From Chrysemys picta bellii (lineage: Eukaryota > Chordata > Testudines > Emydidae), in the NCBI RefSeq assembly GCF_011386835.1, contig NC_088800.1, positions 22,806,572 to 22,870,571 on the forward strand: DNA of 64,000 nucleotides, in the 5' to 3' direction. The notes beneath the pieces are model-generated. The model was not told the DNA's origin, did not search any database, and saw nothing but the letters and a program-made list of their open reading frames with translations. The position numbers and the translations under genes were made by a program. This document shows positions 22,758-33,235 of this stretch, one piece after another; the stretch's first letter is position 1, and each line of letters opens with the position of its first letter.

Positions 22758-22828
22758 TAACAAATATACCAATAGAAATATGGACAGAGCCACGGAGTCT
22801 CAGTAATACAGTTTGTAATACAGTTTTG

Positions 22829-22902
22829 GGGGTGAAATCCTGACTCCACTGAAATCAATGGCAAAACTCCCATTGCCCTCAATGGGGCCAGGATTTCACC
22901 CT
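22829..22902. repeat. Palindromic repeat GGGTGAAATCCTG
   Basis: GGGTGAAATCCTGACTCCAC on the left pairs with GGGGCCAGGATTTCACCC on the right across a centre with AATGGCAAAACTCCCATTG. A half copy lies at 7464-7505 and a remnant at 47387-47450. It is a short stem-loop forming dispersed repeat. Confidence 0.6.
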
Positions 22903-23419
22903 TTCTGTTTATTTCTGGCCCTTCTGTCATTTGCTGTCTTGAAAATGAAAATGTCATTGTAGGATTCTGTATCATTTGAGATCAGGCAGGAAAAAATGTT
23001 TCCACTATTTCTGACACAAGTGCTGACCCTTCCTTTGTTCCTGGGTTCGCTCTCCCCTCCCCACTACAGCTAATTCTTTTTTGTGGTACCACTAGCATGA
23101 AGTTGAGTCTAATATCTGTGTCTGGATGGGGCTACTAGCTCATTGCCAGGTCAAGGTCAGAAAGGAAGAAAGGTAGCTGTCTGGCAGAGATGAAGCTGGT
23201 GGGAAGAGGGCAACATTTTGACAGTCTGGTGGCACATCCTCACCTGGTGTAAAATGTCAGAGCTTCATTGGTTTCAATACATCTATGACAACATAGACCA
23301 GCTGAGAATCTGCCCCTGTATTTCCCACTACACAGTGAGTCTACCCTCACATGGTCATGTCTGTAACCTTGGAGTTCTGGATTCTTCACTGCTTCCAACC
23401 AGTCAAATAGTGATAGCTG

Positions 23420-23450
23420 CCAAAAAAAAAAAAAACAAAAAAAAAAACAA
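23420..23450. repeat. A-rich simple repeat
   Basis: Almost pure adenine, broken by a few cytosines; source of the lysine-rich and phenylalanine-rich frames here. Confidence 0.9.
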
Positions 23451-23519
23451 CCCACCAAACCTTTCACTTTCAGCTGGCCATGAGGCTGCACCCCTGCCAA
23501 GACAATATCTTGGCCAAAA

Positions 23520-23700
23520 AAGATTTGCAGTCAACTTCATGGCCTTCAGGCGGGATTGCTGCAACTTCCTATAGTTGGGAATGAACAGACTGACTTAAAA
23601 AAAGATCCAGAACACGGCAGTCCCACCTCTTTAGGGACACCTGTCACCCCAGTGCTGTGCTACTGCCACTACATTGACTCCTCCTAGAGCATCTGATACA
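23520..23700 (+). pseudogene. LINE reverse transcriptase C-terminal fragment
   Basis: The plus-strand reading resembles the region after the polymerase domain of L2/CR1-type ORF2 proteins. A CNFL-like word (about 23561) is followed, across stops, by IQNTAVPPL in place of the usual VQNAAARLL, and then SPQC in place of TPVL. The DNA words CCAGAACACGGCAGTCCCAC and CACCCCAGTGCT are the nucleotide signature. Several stops and small frameshifts make it a dead fragment. A closely similar copy lies inverted at 25665-25768. Confidence 0.6.
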
Positions 23701-24180
23701 TTTAAAGATCACTTCCTGGGGAAGAGGGAGGAATCCAGCCCACTGGGAATGCTTTTTCCTGCGTGGTTTTATTTTGGAGGCATCATATATTTTGCTGATA
23801 GCCTCTATTACAAGAATTTAGTGCTCTGCTTATCTATCCTAATGTAGGGAATGCAATGAAAGACATTTTAACAATGGGGATGTAAGATGTTCCATTCAGA
23901 TCTGGGCTTTGAACCGTCAATCGCCTAAACTTGTGAGCTCCATGGGAATTGCAATTCTCATTATTGGTACTTCCTGCTCCCCATCAGCAGTAACTTCCTG
24001 GCTATGTGAATCAGTGCTTGTTCCTACCCTTTCCAGCTGAGTGTGACCCCATGTGTTTATTTTGAAAAGCTGTCTGCAAATCTTTATTGTTTTTCCATAT
24101 TGTTAAAGAAAAAAACCTGTTTTGTTTGCTGACTTCCCTGCAGCAGCTGGCTCTTGCTCCTAGATCTGAAAAGGATATTG

Positions 24181-24210
24181 GGTAGAACTTTCAAAAGCTT
24201 AAGTGACTAA
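24181..24210. repeat. Left half of an old repeat split by a MITE
   Basis: AACTTTCAAAAGCTTAAGTGAC continues on the far side of the MITE as GAAGCCTACGTCCCATTTTC (24495-24545). Together they form the dispersed repeat in which AAGTGACTTAGG-type and CCTAAGTCCCATT-type words alternate. Confidence 0.5.
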
Positions 24211-24494
24211 GGCCTGGTCTACGCTAACCCCCCAATTCGAACTAAGGTACGCAACTTCAGCTACGTGAATAACATAGCTGAAGTCGACGTACCTTAGTTT
24301 GAACTTACCGCGGTCCAGACGCGGCAGGCAGGCTCCCCCGTCGACTCTGCGTACTCCTCGCGCCGAGCAGGATTACCGGCGTCGACGGGGAGCACTTCTG
24401 GGTTCGATTTATCGCATCCAGACAAGACGCGATAAATCGAACCCAGAAGTTCGATTGCCTGCCGCCGAACCAGCGCGTAAGTATAGACAAGCCC
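24211..24494. mobile_element. PIF/Harbinger-type MITE with TAA target duplication
   Basis: Ends are GGCCTGGTCTACGCT and, inverted, GGGCTTGTCTATACT. TAA lies on both sides (24208-24210 and 24495-24497), the 3-bp TWA duplication typical of PIF/Harbinger. The interior is two successive stem-loops: one around AACTTCAGCTACGTG...CATAGCTGAAGTCG, and one with GGGTTCGATTTATCGC pairing with GCGATAAATCGAACCC across a short loop. It is 284 bp with no coding capacity and is inserted in an older repeat. Confidence 0.85.
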
Positions 24495-24532
24495 TAAGAA
24501 GCCTACGTCCCATTTTCAGAAGTGACTTTGGC

Positions 24533-24840
24533 TATGTCTATAAGATGAGCTAAGGGTGTGATTCCTGTGCTTATGCACCCACAGTCGTGCTCTTTCTCAT
24601 CGAGCTAGTGCAAGTATAAATAACAGTGTAGCTGCAGTAGTGCTGGTAGCAGTAGCAGAGGCATGGCTGAGCCAGGCCAAGCACAACCCTGCCTGAAACC
24701 GGTGGGTATTTATTCGGCATGGTTCAGCTGTGCCTCCACTGCCTGCTCTACCATAGCTATGCTGCTATTTATAGCTAGCGCAAGCATGTGGACAGGAGCG
24801 GGGGAATCCTACCGCTAGCTCAAAGTGTAGATTTAACATG
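24533..24840. mobile_element. MITE-like element with inverted ends
   Basis: CTATGTCTATAAGATGAGCTAA at the left resembles the inverted right end TAAATCTACACTTTGAGCTAG. Inside, AGTATAAATAACAGTGTAGC and TATGCTGCTATTTATAGCTA are inverted relatives. No TSD fixed. Confidence 0.45.
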
Positions 24841-24842
24841 TG

Positions 24843-25109
24843 GCAGGGTCTTCTCTAGAAACATTTGCCAGTATAGCAATTTGGTTGGGGGATAATTTTT
24901 TTAATGATATTTGTATACCAGTAAAAGCCCTAGTCTTTTATACTGGCATAAAAGTGCTTGTGTGGGTGTAGCTTATTTCACTTGCCAAAGTTGTAGCTAT
25001 ACCAAGAAAAGCCCTCTTTTGCTGGGATAAGCTGAGTCTCCACTAGGAGGGTTTGCCAGTACAACTGTATATATACAGCAATCCTGGCAGAAGTATTCCA
25101 GTGTAGACT
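24843..25109. mobile_element. MITE-like element, PIF/Harbinger-type right end
   Basis: The right end GTGTAGACTAGGCC followed by TTA matches the end type of neighbouring Harbinger-like MITEs. The interior repeats TTTGCCAGTA and TATACTGGC words in both orientations. The left end is unclear. Confidence 0.45.
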
Positions 25110-25210
25110 AGGCCTTACGCACTTAGGAAACTAAGTCCCATTGACTTTCAGTGTCACTTTTGAAAACAGAATTTAGGCTCCTAAGTCACTTGGGTGATTT
25201 TGAACATTTT
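25110..25210. repeat. Old palindromic repeat (CTAAGTCCCATT family)
   Basis: CACTTAGGAAACTAAGTCCC and CCTAAGTCACTTGGGTGATT form loose inverted halves. Same family as the repeat split at 24181-24545. Confidence 0.5.
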
Positions 25211-25502
25211 ACTCCACTGGTTTGATTGTTTGGGAGCCCAGTGCAGTTTTTGCTTTTTGCCTGGAAAGCAATTGAAGCAGAGAGATAATGGGAGCTGGAA
25301 ACAAAAAATGTATATGTCCTGAAAAATGTAATATATTTTTTGACCAGGAGAAGTTAATATATTCATTCTTTCTTATAGAAATACTGGTATCAGAAGAGTG
25401 AACACAGAGAATCAGTCCTCCCAACCATGCAAGTTAAGGGAATATCATAGCTGAAATGGAAAATCAACTGATTCAAAGGAGATTCTAGGTACTTTTCATT
25501 TT

Positions 25503-25605
25503 GGTCCTGATTCAGCAAAGTGCTTAAGCACATGCCTAACTTTAAGCTTATGAGTAATCCCATTCGTATTCAGCAAAGTACTTAAGCACATGCTTAATTT
25601 TGCTA
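25503..25605. repeat. Palindromic CAGCAAAGTGCTTAAGCACATG repeat
   Basis: TCAGCAAAGTGCTTAAGCAC and TCAGCAAAGTACTTAAGCAC occur about 60 bp apart around TTTAAGCTTATGAGTAATCC. A dispersed amniote repeat able to form a stem-loop. Confidence 0.5.
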
Positions 25606-25664
25606 TAGCTCTGACATCAGTGACAGCATTAGGAGAACAGCAGCACAATAGTGGAAATGAGTCA

Positions 25665-25768
25665 AGTGTAGTGGCTGTATCCTAGCACTGGGGTGACAGG
25701 TGTCCCTAAAGAGGTGGGGCTGCCGTGTTCTGGACCAGCTGGATTCTTTTTTAAATCAGTGGGAAAGT
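25665..25768 (-). pseudogene. LINE reverse transcriptase C-terminal fragment, inverted copy
   Basis: The reverse complement carries the same run as 23592-23682: CCAGAACACGGCAG, CCACCTCTTTAGGGACACC and TGTCACCCCAGTGCT, nearly identical by eye over about 60 bp and similar further out. It is on the opposite strand, 2 kb away, and non-coding now. High local identity with opposite orientation suggests either two insertions of one LINE subfamily or an inverted duplication. Confidence 0.6.
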
Positions 25769-25770
25769 TT

Positions 25771-27696
25771 GTAGAAGAAAGAAGCAGCATCAAAATGTAA
25801 TGATGCCACCGAAGTGGTTGAAAGAAACAGAGGTGCCAAAAGGTCTCTCACTCAGGTGAAAAGCAGTGGGATCCAAAATGGAGGGGAAAACACTCTCTAG
25901 ATTTGGATTGATATGACATCACTGGAGCCTGGATAAAGCTTTGGCATGAACTTCTTGTTGGCCATGTCAAGTTTTGTACATTTTCACAATAACTGATAAG
26001 ATTGGCAGAGGGACAGAGAAATAGCAGGAGTGTCAGTGCCAGAATGGAAGCACGAGCGAGCTCACTTTTGAAAGTGAAGCGATCCAAAGTAGCAATTTAT
26101 GATTTAGGGGAGCTATTGAGGAAAGCTCAAAAGTCGTAACACAGAGAAACAAATTGCTTTTGTGTCCTAGATTTCTAACATCACTATACCTTGTAACAGA
26201 GAAGGAGGACAGGCTGCTAAAGAGAATCAGTGAAATAGATTCCTCACTCAGATTACAACCTTTCTGGAAGGGAAAAACTAGACTACAGTGCTGGGAAAAG
26301 GCAACGATGTGGCAATTTAGCACAGAGAGTCACGGCTAGGGAAGGCACAGAGCACCAAGCAAGCACTGCAAAAAACAAACAAAAACAAGATGCAGGCACT
26401 CAGAAAGGATACAAGCCCCCCCCGCCCCGTTCCTGTTGTGTGGTAAGCATAGAAACACTCCCTCTCATGACCTTTAGATGCAGTCATTATGACGCATAGT
26501 CTCATCTTGATGTACAAGGATTTATTCAGCTAACTCCCATTAATGCAGCAGGCTCTTTCTCAGCTGAGAACAGAACTGAACCCTTAGGGGCTGATGTCGA
26601 GCATCACAGTCACACCAATATCAATAAGTGCTGTGGGTGTGCAGCTCCCCTGAAAACCAGGCCCAAGGTGTCTGACTGTGCCCAGTTTGCCTGCACTTCC
26701 ATTCATCCGCCATTCCCGGAGCATCGCAACCTGGTGAATTCTAGAACTGGGAGAAGCTATTTTTGTAACCAGTTCCTTCCTGGTTCCTTGACCAGGCCAA
26801 AATTTGTGCCACCTCTGCAAACCTGTATTGACACATTTGTTTTGGCTGGAGACCACACAAAACTCAAGTGGTTCAGCAGAGGTTTGCTTCGAGCTTTGGC
26901 GTTAATTTGAATTAAAAACATACCTCAAAGGGCACAAACCATGAGAAACAAAACAGCGAGAAAAGTTCACACAAGCCCCTGGAAGCTGAAACTGCAATTT
27001 CATTCAGCTTTAGCACATTTGCCTTTTGATATCCAGGATTTTGACAACAGTATTAATAGAAGTGTGAGTGGGCTGCTTTTTAGGCAGCAAATTTCCCTGC
27101 TCTCCATATAGTTTCCTCTTTAAAGTTTTCCTTCAACAAGGCTATTTTAGCTGGGCAGGGTTTCTATTAGAAATGTGAGTTGGTTTGTTTTACCAAAGGT
27201 TGTGCACTCACAATAAAGGAATGTAGGATGCTTGCTCTCAGTTAACCTAACTGGTGTGAAAGTGAAAACGTGCAGTGCAGGGTGGGGTGTGGCTGACTGG
27301 AAAAGCTTCAGAGGGCACCAGTGTGATGCTGGTTTAGGAGGCTAAGAAATATTCTGCCTGACCTATTGGGCCCTGCAAAGATCAGCAAAGGTAGAGGGGA
27401 TGTGGGCAGGGAGGAGTAACTGGAAAAGCCAGGGTACTAATGCTTGCCTTGCAGGGCTGCTCAAAGGCGATGGGATGTGGATCACCTGTTGGAGGCCAGG
27501 AGAGCAGGTTGGTGGGAAGTCATGGAAAGGGAGGAAGGGATTTTAGGGGCAAAGGAAGGAGAGCTCTGGGAGTCTATCGGTAATTGTGAAGGGGAGGCTA
27601 TCTGGGGATGAGGATTGGGGTTGGTGGTTGATGAAGAGGAAGTGGCCCCACTATGAAAACTATCTCCTATCTTAAAAATGGGGAATGAAAAAAAAA
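25771..27696. other. Unassigned sequence, no gene seen
   Basis: No classified repeat or exon recognised. Short open frames on both strands show no family motif. Confidence 0.3.
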
Positions 27697-27881
27697 TGGA
27701 GATATCCTATCTCCTAGAACTGGAAGGGACCTTGAAAGGTCATTGAGTCCAGCCCCTGCCTTCACTAGCAGGACCAAGTACAGATTTTGCCCCAGATCCC
27801 TAAGCGGCCCCCTCAAGGATTGAACTCACAACGCTGGGTTTAGCAGGCCAATGCTCAAACCACTGAGCTATCCCCCCCCCA
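27697..27881 (-). repeat. tRNA-derived tortoise pol III (Cry-type) SINE, minus strand
   Basis: On the minus strand the element starts with TAGCTCAGTGGTTTGAGC, an A box (plus coordinates about 27852-27870), and continues to a B box AGTTCAATCC (27817-27826). After the tRNA-like head comes the body with GATCTGGGGCAAAATCTG, ACTTGGTCCTGCTAGTGAAG and GACCTTTCAAGGTCCCTTCC, ending GAACTAGGAGATAG-like near 27697. This is the tRNA-Lys-related SINE family known from cryptodiran turtles and is the best single clue to the organism. Confidence 0.88.
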
Positions 27882-30400
27882 AGCTGAAACCCTAGATCAA
27901 AACATCCCCTGACCTTTGAGGAGTCATGACCTGAACTTTGCACTTGAGCGCCATCTCCAATATGTTAGAACAAAACCTGGATCTAAATACACCTTAACTT
28001 TGGAGGTGTTTGAATTCTCATCTGTGTCTTTGGGCTTGTCTCTGTGAGGCGTATGTAGAAAGGGCAATATGGGGCATAATGCAGGCTTGATGCTGGAGGC
28101 TTGTCTGTTCTTAATGTATAAACATTTTAGTCCTTCATGGTAATGTATGCTGAATGTACAGGCCCACTGTCAAATGTTGCACCACTGTCAAATTCTGGGC
28201 CTAAAGCTAGTGTAACCCGCCTTTACCCTCAGGCAACCACTCCTGGGCTCTTTGGAATGTCTAGGCTGAACTCTGTAAATAAAGAAAAACTAAGTTAAAC
28301 AAAAACTGCAGAACTTTTCTCTTCCTCTTTGGGTCAGGGGCAAAGGTGGCTTCAGGAGCCGGATCTGGGTCTAAATTTTTGTTTCCTCTTGGTCCCTGTA
28401 TTTATAAGAGGCTGAAACAAACACTGAATCTTAACACCCCTGAACTTGGGGACATCTATATTAAAATCCAAATGTGTGATACTGCAGGTGGGTTCTTTCC
28501 CTTCCTTCCTTCTTAACATACCCACCTCAGGTACATGAATGCAGGGTCTGGAAGGCAAGAGCTCCATACATGTGATGTGGTGTATCCTACCCCAATATAC
28601 TTTGGCTGTGTGCAGGAGCCAAGACTTGCTGATGTCTTAGCTGAAATGTCTAGATTAGACTCTGTTTTTAAGTTCATGGGTGCAGGGACCTAGTCTTCTA
28701 CCATATAGTTGCAAACACTGCTGACACTTGACTAGTAATGACCAGCCAGGTGAGCATCACCATCTGGGGCTTGAAGCACTAGCTCTACATTCCCAATATG
28801 CCCCGGAGACCCACTTAGCAAGTAGGGGCCCAATAAGGTGTGGTTCTGATTACTTGCTATTGCACCTGTCCTGCAAGAACAGAATGTTTAGAGGTTAGGT
28901 TTTTTAAACAGGCACTCTGTGGAACTCACCCAGATGTCAGGAATCATCTCAGAACAGGTAGACCTGTAAGGCTCTGGGAGAGTATCTGGTCTATATGTAA
29001 CTTGTGGCTTTATTAAGTATGCCTTTGTCCTAAGCGAAGTAACCAGGAGACAAGCCCCATTCATCTTTGCAGTCAATGGGAGTTTGTCCTGCATCAGCAA
29101 GGCAGGACTTCAGGCCCATAATGGCCACTATTTGTGGCAGAAGCAAGGATAATAAAACAGGAAATGCGGTGCCAAATAGAACGGCTTGTAGCAAACATAA
29201 AATTGAATGAATGGGGAAGGGAGACAATATAAACTGATGGGGAGCATGCAGTATTCTACTCAGCATCAAGAGAGCAAGGCCATAACTAACTAACTGGATA
29301 ATCTGGGGAAGACTTGGCAGAGGGATAACTAAACTCTATTTTCCATATAGAAGGAAGATAGTGAATAAAACACACTTGTTTTGATTCACAACCAATGGCT
29401 TTATTAAATTCCCTTCCCTATCTCAGCATGACAACTTAGTATCTATTGACTAACATCCTATAAAGCTTTGATGTGTGAATAGACTTTAGACAGCTTCCAT
29501 TTGAACTTGACAAGATGATCTAAGGAGTGTAGTGTACTGGACCCATACATCCACACCAATGTCACCTCAGCAGACACAGTATGAAAAACTGATCATTACA
29601 GCGCTTTGTAATTATATTCAGCTAGTCACTGGAAACAGTAAGACATAATGTCTTCAAAAGCTGCCAGCTATTTTAATCTACTTCTACAAAAACTGGCTTC
29701 CCGTTTATTTTCTATAAAGCATCTTATGGCATTTTAAGCTGCCTGATTCTGGAATACAATGCAGTCTATGTAGAGATTTGTGTGGTTTTGTTTTTTTCCC
29801 TTTGTGTTCATTGGTTATGCTTGTGAGGCACTCCAGAAGGACCCAACAAAGTTAGGTAACTGGGTAACAGAATGGTAGACCATGTTCATTGTAGAAAAAT
29901 TGAAGATACTGTAATGAACACTGGAAAGCAGAATATAAACTACTTCTGCACAATGATGAGTTCTGAACTGGCTGTAAAATCTTAAGGTTAGGGAAGGGAG
30001 AAGTTATAAGGATCACTGTGGACAGTCCATTAAGACGAAATCTCAATGCAAAGTAACAAGTCAAAAGGAAATGTTAGGATGTATTAAAAAGAGAATGAAG
30101 AACATATGCAGGCAATATTACCATATCCATTTTTAGAACATGTCTTGGACATAGGACTAAATCAAAACCTCTAACATAAGTCCAAATGCTGGAGCGTTTG
30201 TGATCCAGAACAGAACTCTGTAGCCCAGACACCTCTCTAGTGTTTCTTTGCCTCCAATGTTGCATTCCATATTAAACACTCCACATTTATTTTGTTTTTA
30301 AAGACTTTAGAAAAGAAAGAGAGCAAAAATGACGAGAGACAGTGAACTGCTACAGATGAGATGACTTGATTTACAAGGAAGTTAAATAAAAGCATTCAAA
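27882..30400. other. Unassigned sequence, no gene seen
   Basis: No classified repeat or gene recognised. Minus-strand frames near 28888-29269 show no family motif. Confidence 0.3.
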
Positions 30401-30520
30401 ATGATGAATGATCTTGTGCCAAGAAGGCCAACAAGAGACCTCCTAATTACATTCTTCCTTATTACAAGAAAAGCAGGAGACTTTACATTAAAGGAAACAT
30501 TAAAAATTAGAGAAAAGGAA

Positions 30521-30590
30521 ATGCCTGTCTATTCAGTATGTGTGTTGTTTGCTACCTTATCTGCTGTGCATTGTATCAGCTATACTGCAG
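30521..30590 (+). CDS. Candidate signal-peptide exon (hypothetical)
   Basis: An ATG at 30521 with a purine at -3 opens a 23-codon stretch plus one base. It reads MPVYSVCVLFATLSAVHC followed by ISYTA, then a near-consensus donor CAG|GTGAGT at 30591. The first 18 residues are hydrophobic and end in small or polar residues, like a secretion signal, and a phase-1 donor just after a signal peptide is common in secreted vertebrate proteins. The frame is also open upstream to 30401. I see no partner exon in the window and do not recognise the protein. It could be chance: a 70-bp open stretch with a GTGAGT is not rare. Confidence 0.2.
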
Positions 30591-30918
30591 GTGAGTTTAA
30601 TATTTAGTGATCTTCCCCATATCATGCCCAGAGTGAGGGTCAGGAAGCCAGGCCTGGCACCCCAGACCTGGTGCACTTGAGAGGGATTAAAAGGGGTCTA
30701 AGAGTGTAGTTCACCCTTTAACCACAACTGCACAGGCAGGATGAGAGCTCCAGTCACAGTGGAAGCTACCCTGGCTTGTTACACGCCAGTCCAACAGAGG
30801 TTTGGGATTGAGAAGTCCATTGTGGTGAAGCTGAAGTCTCTAGTCCCTGACCCTGCAAACCAAACCCCCATTGATACAGTTTTGGTATTAATCATATTTA
30901 TTAGGGTAGCGTCTAAGG

Positions 30919-31574
30919 CAGCGGTGGGCAAACTTTTTGGCCCGAGGACCGAATCTGAGTATGGAAATTGTATGGTGGGCCATGAATGCTCACAAAATTG
31001 GGGGTTGGGGTGTGGGAGGGGGTGAGGGCTCTGGACTGAGGCAGGGGATTGGGATGTAGGGGGAGTGAGGGCTCTGGCTGGGGGTGCAGGCTCTGGGGTG
31101 GGGCTGGGGATGAGGGATTGGGGGTGCAGGAGGGTGCTCTGGGTTGGGATCAAGAGGCTCAGAGGGCAGAAGGGGGATCAGGGGTTGGGCTACAGGAGGG
31201 GGTCAGAGGTGCAGGCTCGGGGCGGTACTTACCTCAAGCAGCTCCTGGAAGCAGCGGCATGTCCCCCCTCTCGCTCCTACACAGAGGCACGGCCAGGCAG
31301 CTCCGCACACTGCCCTGTCCGCAGGTGCCACCCCTGCAGCTCCCATTGGCCAATGGGAGCTGCACGGGGGCGCTTGGGGCGGGGACAGCGTGCAGAGCCC
31401 CCTGGCTGCGCCTCTGCATAGGAGCCGGAGGGGGCGACATGCCGCTGCTTCCAGGAGACGCACGGAGCCACTGCATGCGCAGAGCGGAGCAAGCCCCGGA
31501 TCCCACTCCCTGGCGAGAGCTCAAGAGAGCTTGAGGCCAGATTAAAACATCTGAAGGACCGTATTTGGCTTACA
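30919..31574. mobile_element. hAT (Charlie-like) element with palindromic core
   Basis: Starts CAGCGGTGGGCAAACTTTTT; the right TIR is degraded (TTTGGCTTACA). The flanks GTCTAAGG (30911-30918) and GTCTAAAT (31575-31582) agree at 6 of 8 positions. The interior holds a roughly 220-bp palindrome at 31240-31457 centred on ATTGGCCAAT, with arms that include GCTCCTGGAAGCAGCGGCAT and its complement. The many overlapping frames at 31049-31545 come from this GC-rich palindrome and are not genes. Confidence 0.75.
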
Positions 31575-31582
31575 GTCTAAAT

Positions 31583-32014
31583 AGATCAGACAGGTTTTTG
31601 GGAGGGGCGGGGGGGGAGATTTGAACACATAAGCAGAGTGAATAATGTGATGGTGGCAAATGTTGTGTTACCTCCACAATTGTATTGTTCTGTTAGTAAC
31701 AAAAAAAACCCTGTGTACCTACTGCAGGGGGCATCTCACTCCCCAGTTTCTCCTCCTCCTCTTGCTGAGCCTGTCACAGGACATGAAATGAGTTTAAATG
31801 ACTAACATGGCCAAAATTGAGATAATGAGGTGGGGAGAGGGGACGAAAGCATCCTGGAAGGAAGGAGAGATGGTACCAGTAGTGCCCCATTTCTCTTGGC
31901 CCCCCTTTTCTCTTACTGCACTCACATGGAAGAGAAAGGTCACATTCCCATCTGCTCCATTATACAGAGCTGCTATATGACTGATGGTTCTTGGGGTAGG
32001 GCTGTTATTCACTT
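31583..32014. other. Unassigned sequence, no gene seen
   Basis: Opposing short frames at 31794-32018 on both strands; no motif recognised. Confidence 0.3.
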
Positions 32015-33235
32015 GTAACCCCCTGCCTCTAGCGAGCGGTAGCTTTGCCCATGGTGGCTAGGTGCTGGCTCTGTAACACCACCGGCTTGTCAGCCATTCA
32101 AGAACTCTTCTCTGGGCTATGCCAGCCTGTCTTTGCCTTGCAGGTAAACAAGAGTCCCCTTGAACTGTTCTCCTGTGAGAACCTTCCCCTGACACTGGCT
32201 ACTCACAGAAATCCCAGATCCTCTGCCCCCAAAGGAGCAGTGTGCCCCAGTTTACTAATTTTACCCTACACTCCTGCTCCTGTATAACACACAGCAATGG
32301 TAATAAAACAAGAGAAGGGTTATTTAGGAAAGAACAGCGATTCAACTAGAAACAGCGTGATGGAAACAAATGGTTACAATGCAAAACAAAATCATGGAAT
32401 GTGAATTAGGGCATATACACCTCTACCCTGATATAACACGATCCTCGGGAGCCAAAAAATCGTACTGCGTTATAAGTGAAACCGCGTTATATCGAACTTG
32501 CTTTGATCCGCCAGAGTGCGCAGCCCCGCCCCCCCCCGGAGCACTGCTTTACCGCGGTATATCCAAATTCATGTTATATCGGGTCGCGTTATATCAGGGT
32601 AGAGGTGTATTTACTAATGTTACCTTTCCTATCGAATGAAATAAGCTTTCCCCCCAAAGTTCAGTCTGTTGCAGAGCTGGCTGGCTTCACAGGAACCAGA
32701 AGCCAATTTTTTTTTTTCATGAGAACATCTCTGCTCCCCAAGATGGCTTCTCCCCTCCTCTGTAGTACTGAAACAGTCTTTTGTCTTTATTCATCGCCAG
32801 GGCAATCCCCTATCTGTTGTTATGCTCCTTGTTTTACCTCCAAGTAGGTTTGATTGTTTGAAGTAGTCTGATGATCTTTCATTGATAGAGCAAAGCTAGA
32901 CAATTGAACCTCAGGCTATGCTAACCGGGGCGGGGACAATTCCCTCCTGCTTGAATGGGCCTTGGTGATTAACTTTTACTCTAAGACCATAAAACAGACT
33001 TTAAATATAGTTACATTATTCCTTAAATATTACCCATGCATACATTTTGTAATGGTTATGAGTCTTGATAAGTTATGAGCTGTGAAGATACCTCCCATGT
33101 TACCTCTTATGGATAAATACCCTGCAAGATATGTGTTTGGTGTAGCGAGTTTGTCAAATCTGAGACAAGTTGTTTGCAAGGAACAGGGGACCCTTTGCCA
33201 AAGGGTCTCTCTGTCACAGTAACTTAATACCAAAC
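32015..33235 (-). repeat. Probable old retroelement sequence, host of a MITE
   Basis: The stretch has the texture of a reptile LTR or retroelement non-coding region: from the right on the minus strand, GTGACAGAGAGACCC, ACAACTTGTCTCAGATTTG, then AT-rich sequence. I recognise it only loosely and cannot define ends. A clean mariner/pogo-type MITE interrupts it at 32418-32607. Confidence 0.3.
32418..32607. mobile_element. 190-bp Tc1/mariner- or pogo-type MITE
   Basis: Perfect inverted ends: CACCTCTACCCTGATATAAC at the left, its complement at the right, each flanked by TA (32416-32417 and 32608-32609). TA duplication is the hallmark of the Tc1/mariner/pogo group. GTTATAT words recur inside (GCGTTATATCG, CGGTATATCC). 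No coding capacity. The perfect TIRs suggest recent activity relative to neighbours. Confidence 0.85.

Noticed and set aside
30074..30265. Minus-strand 63-codon frame considered as an exon
   Set aside because: No splice sites in frame and no recognisable domain.
31049..31545. Several 118-161-codon frames on both strands
   Set aside because: They are mirror readings of a GC-rich palindrome inside a transposon.
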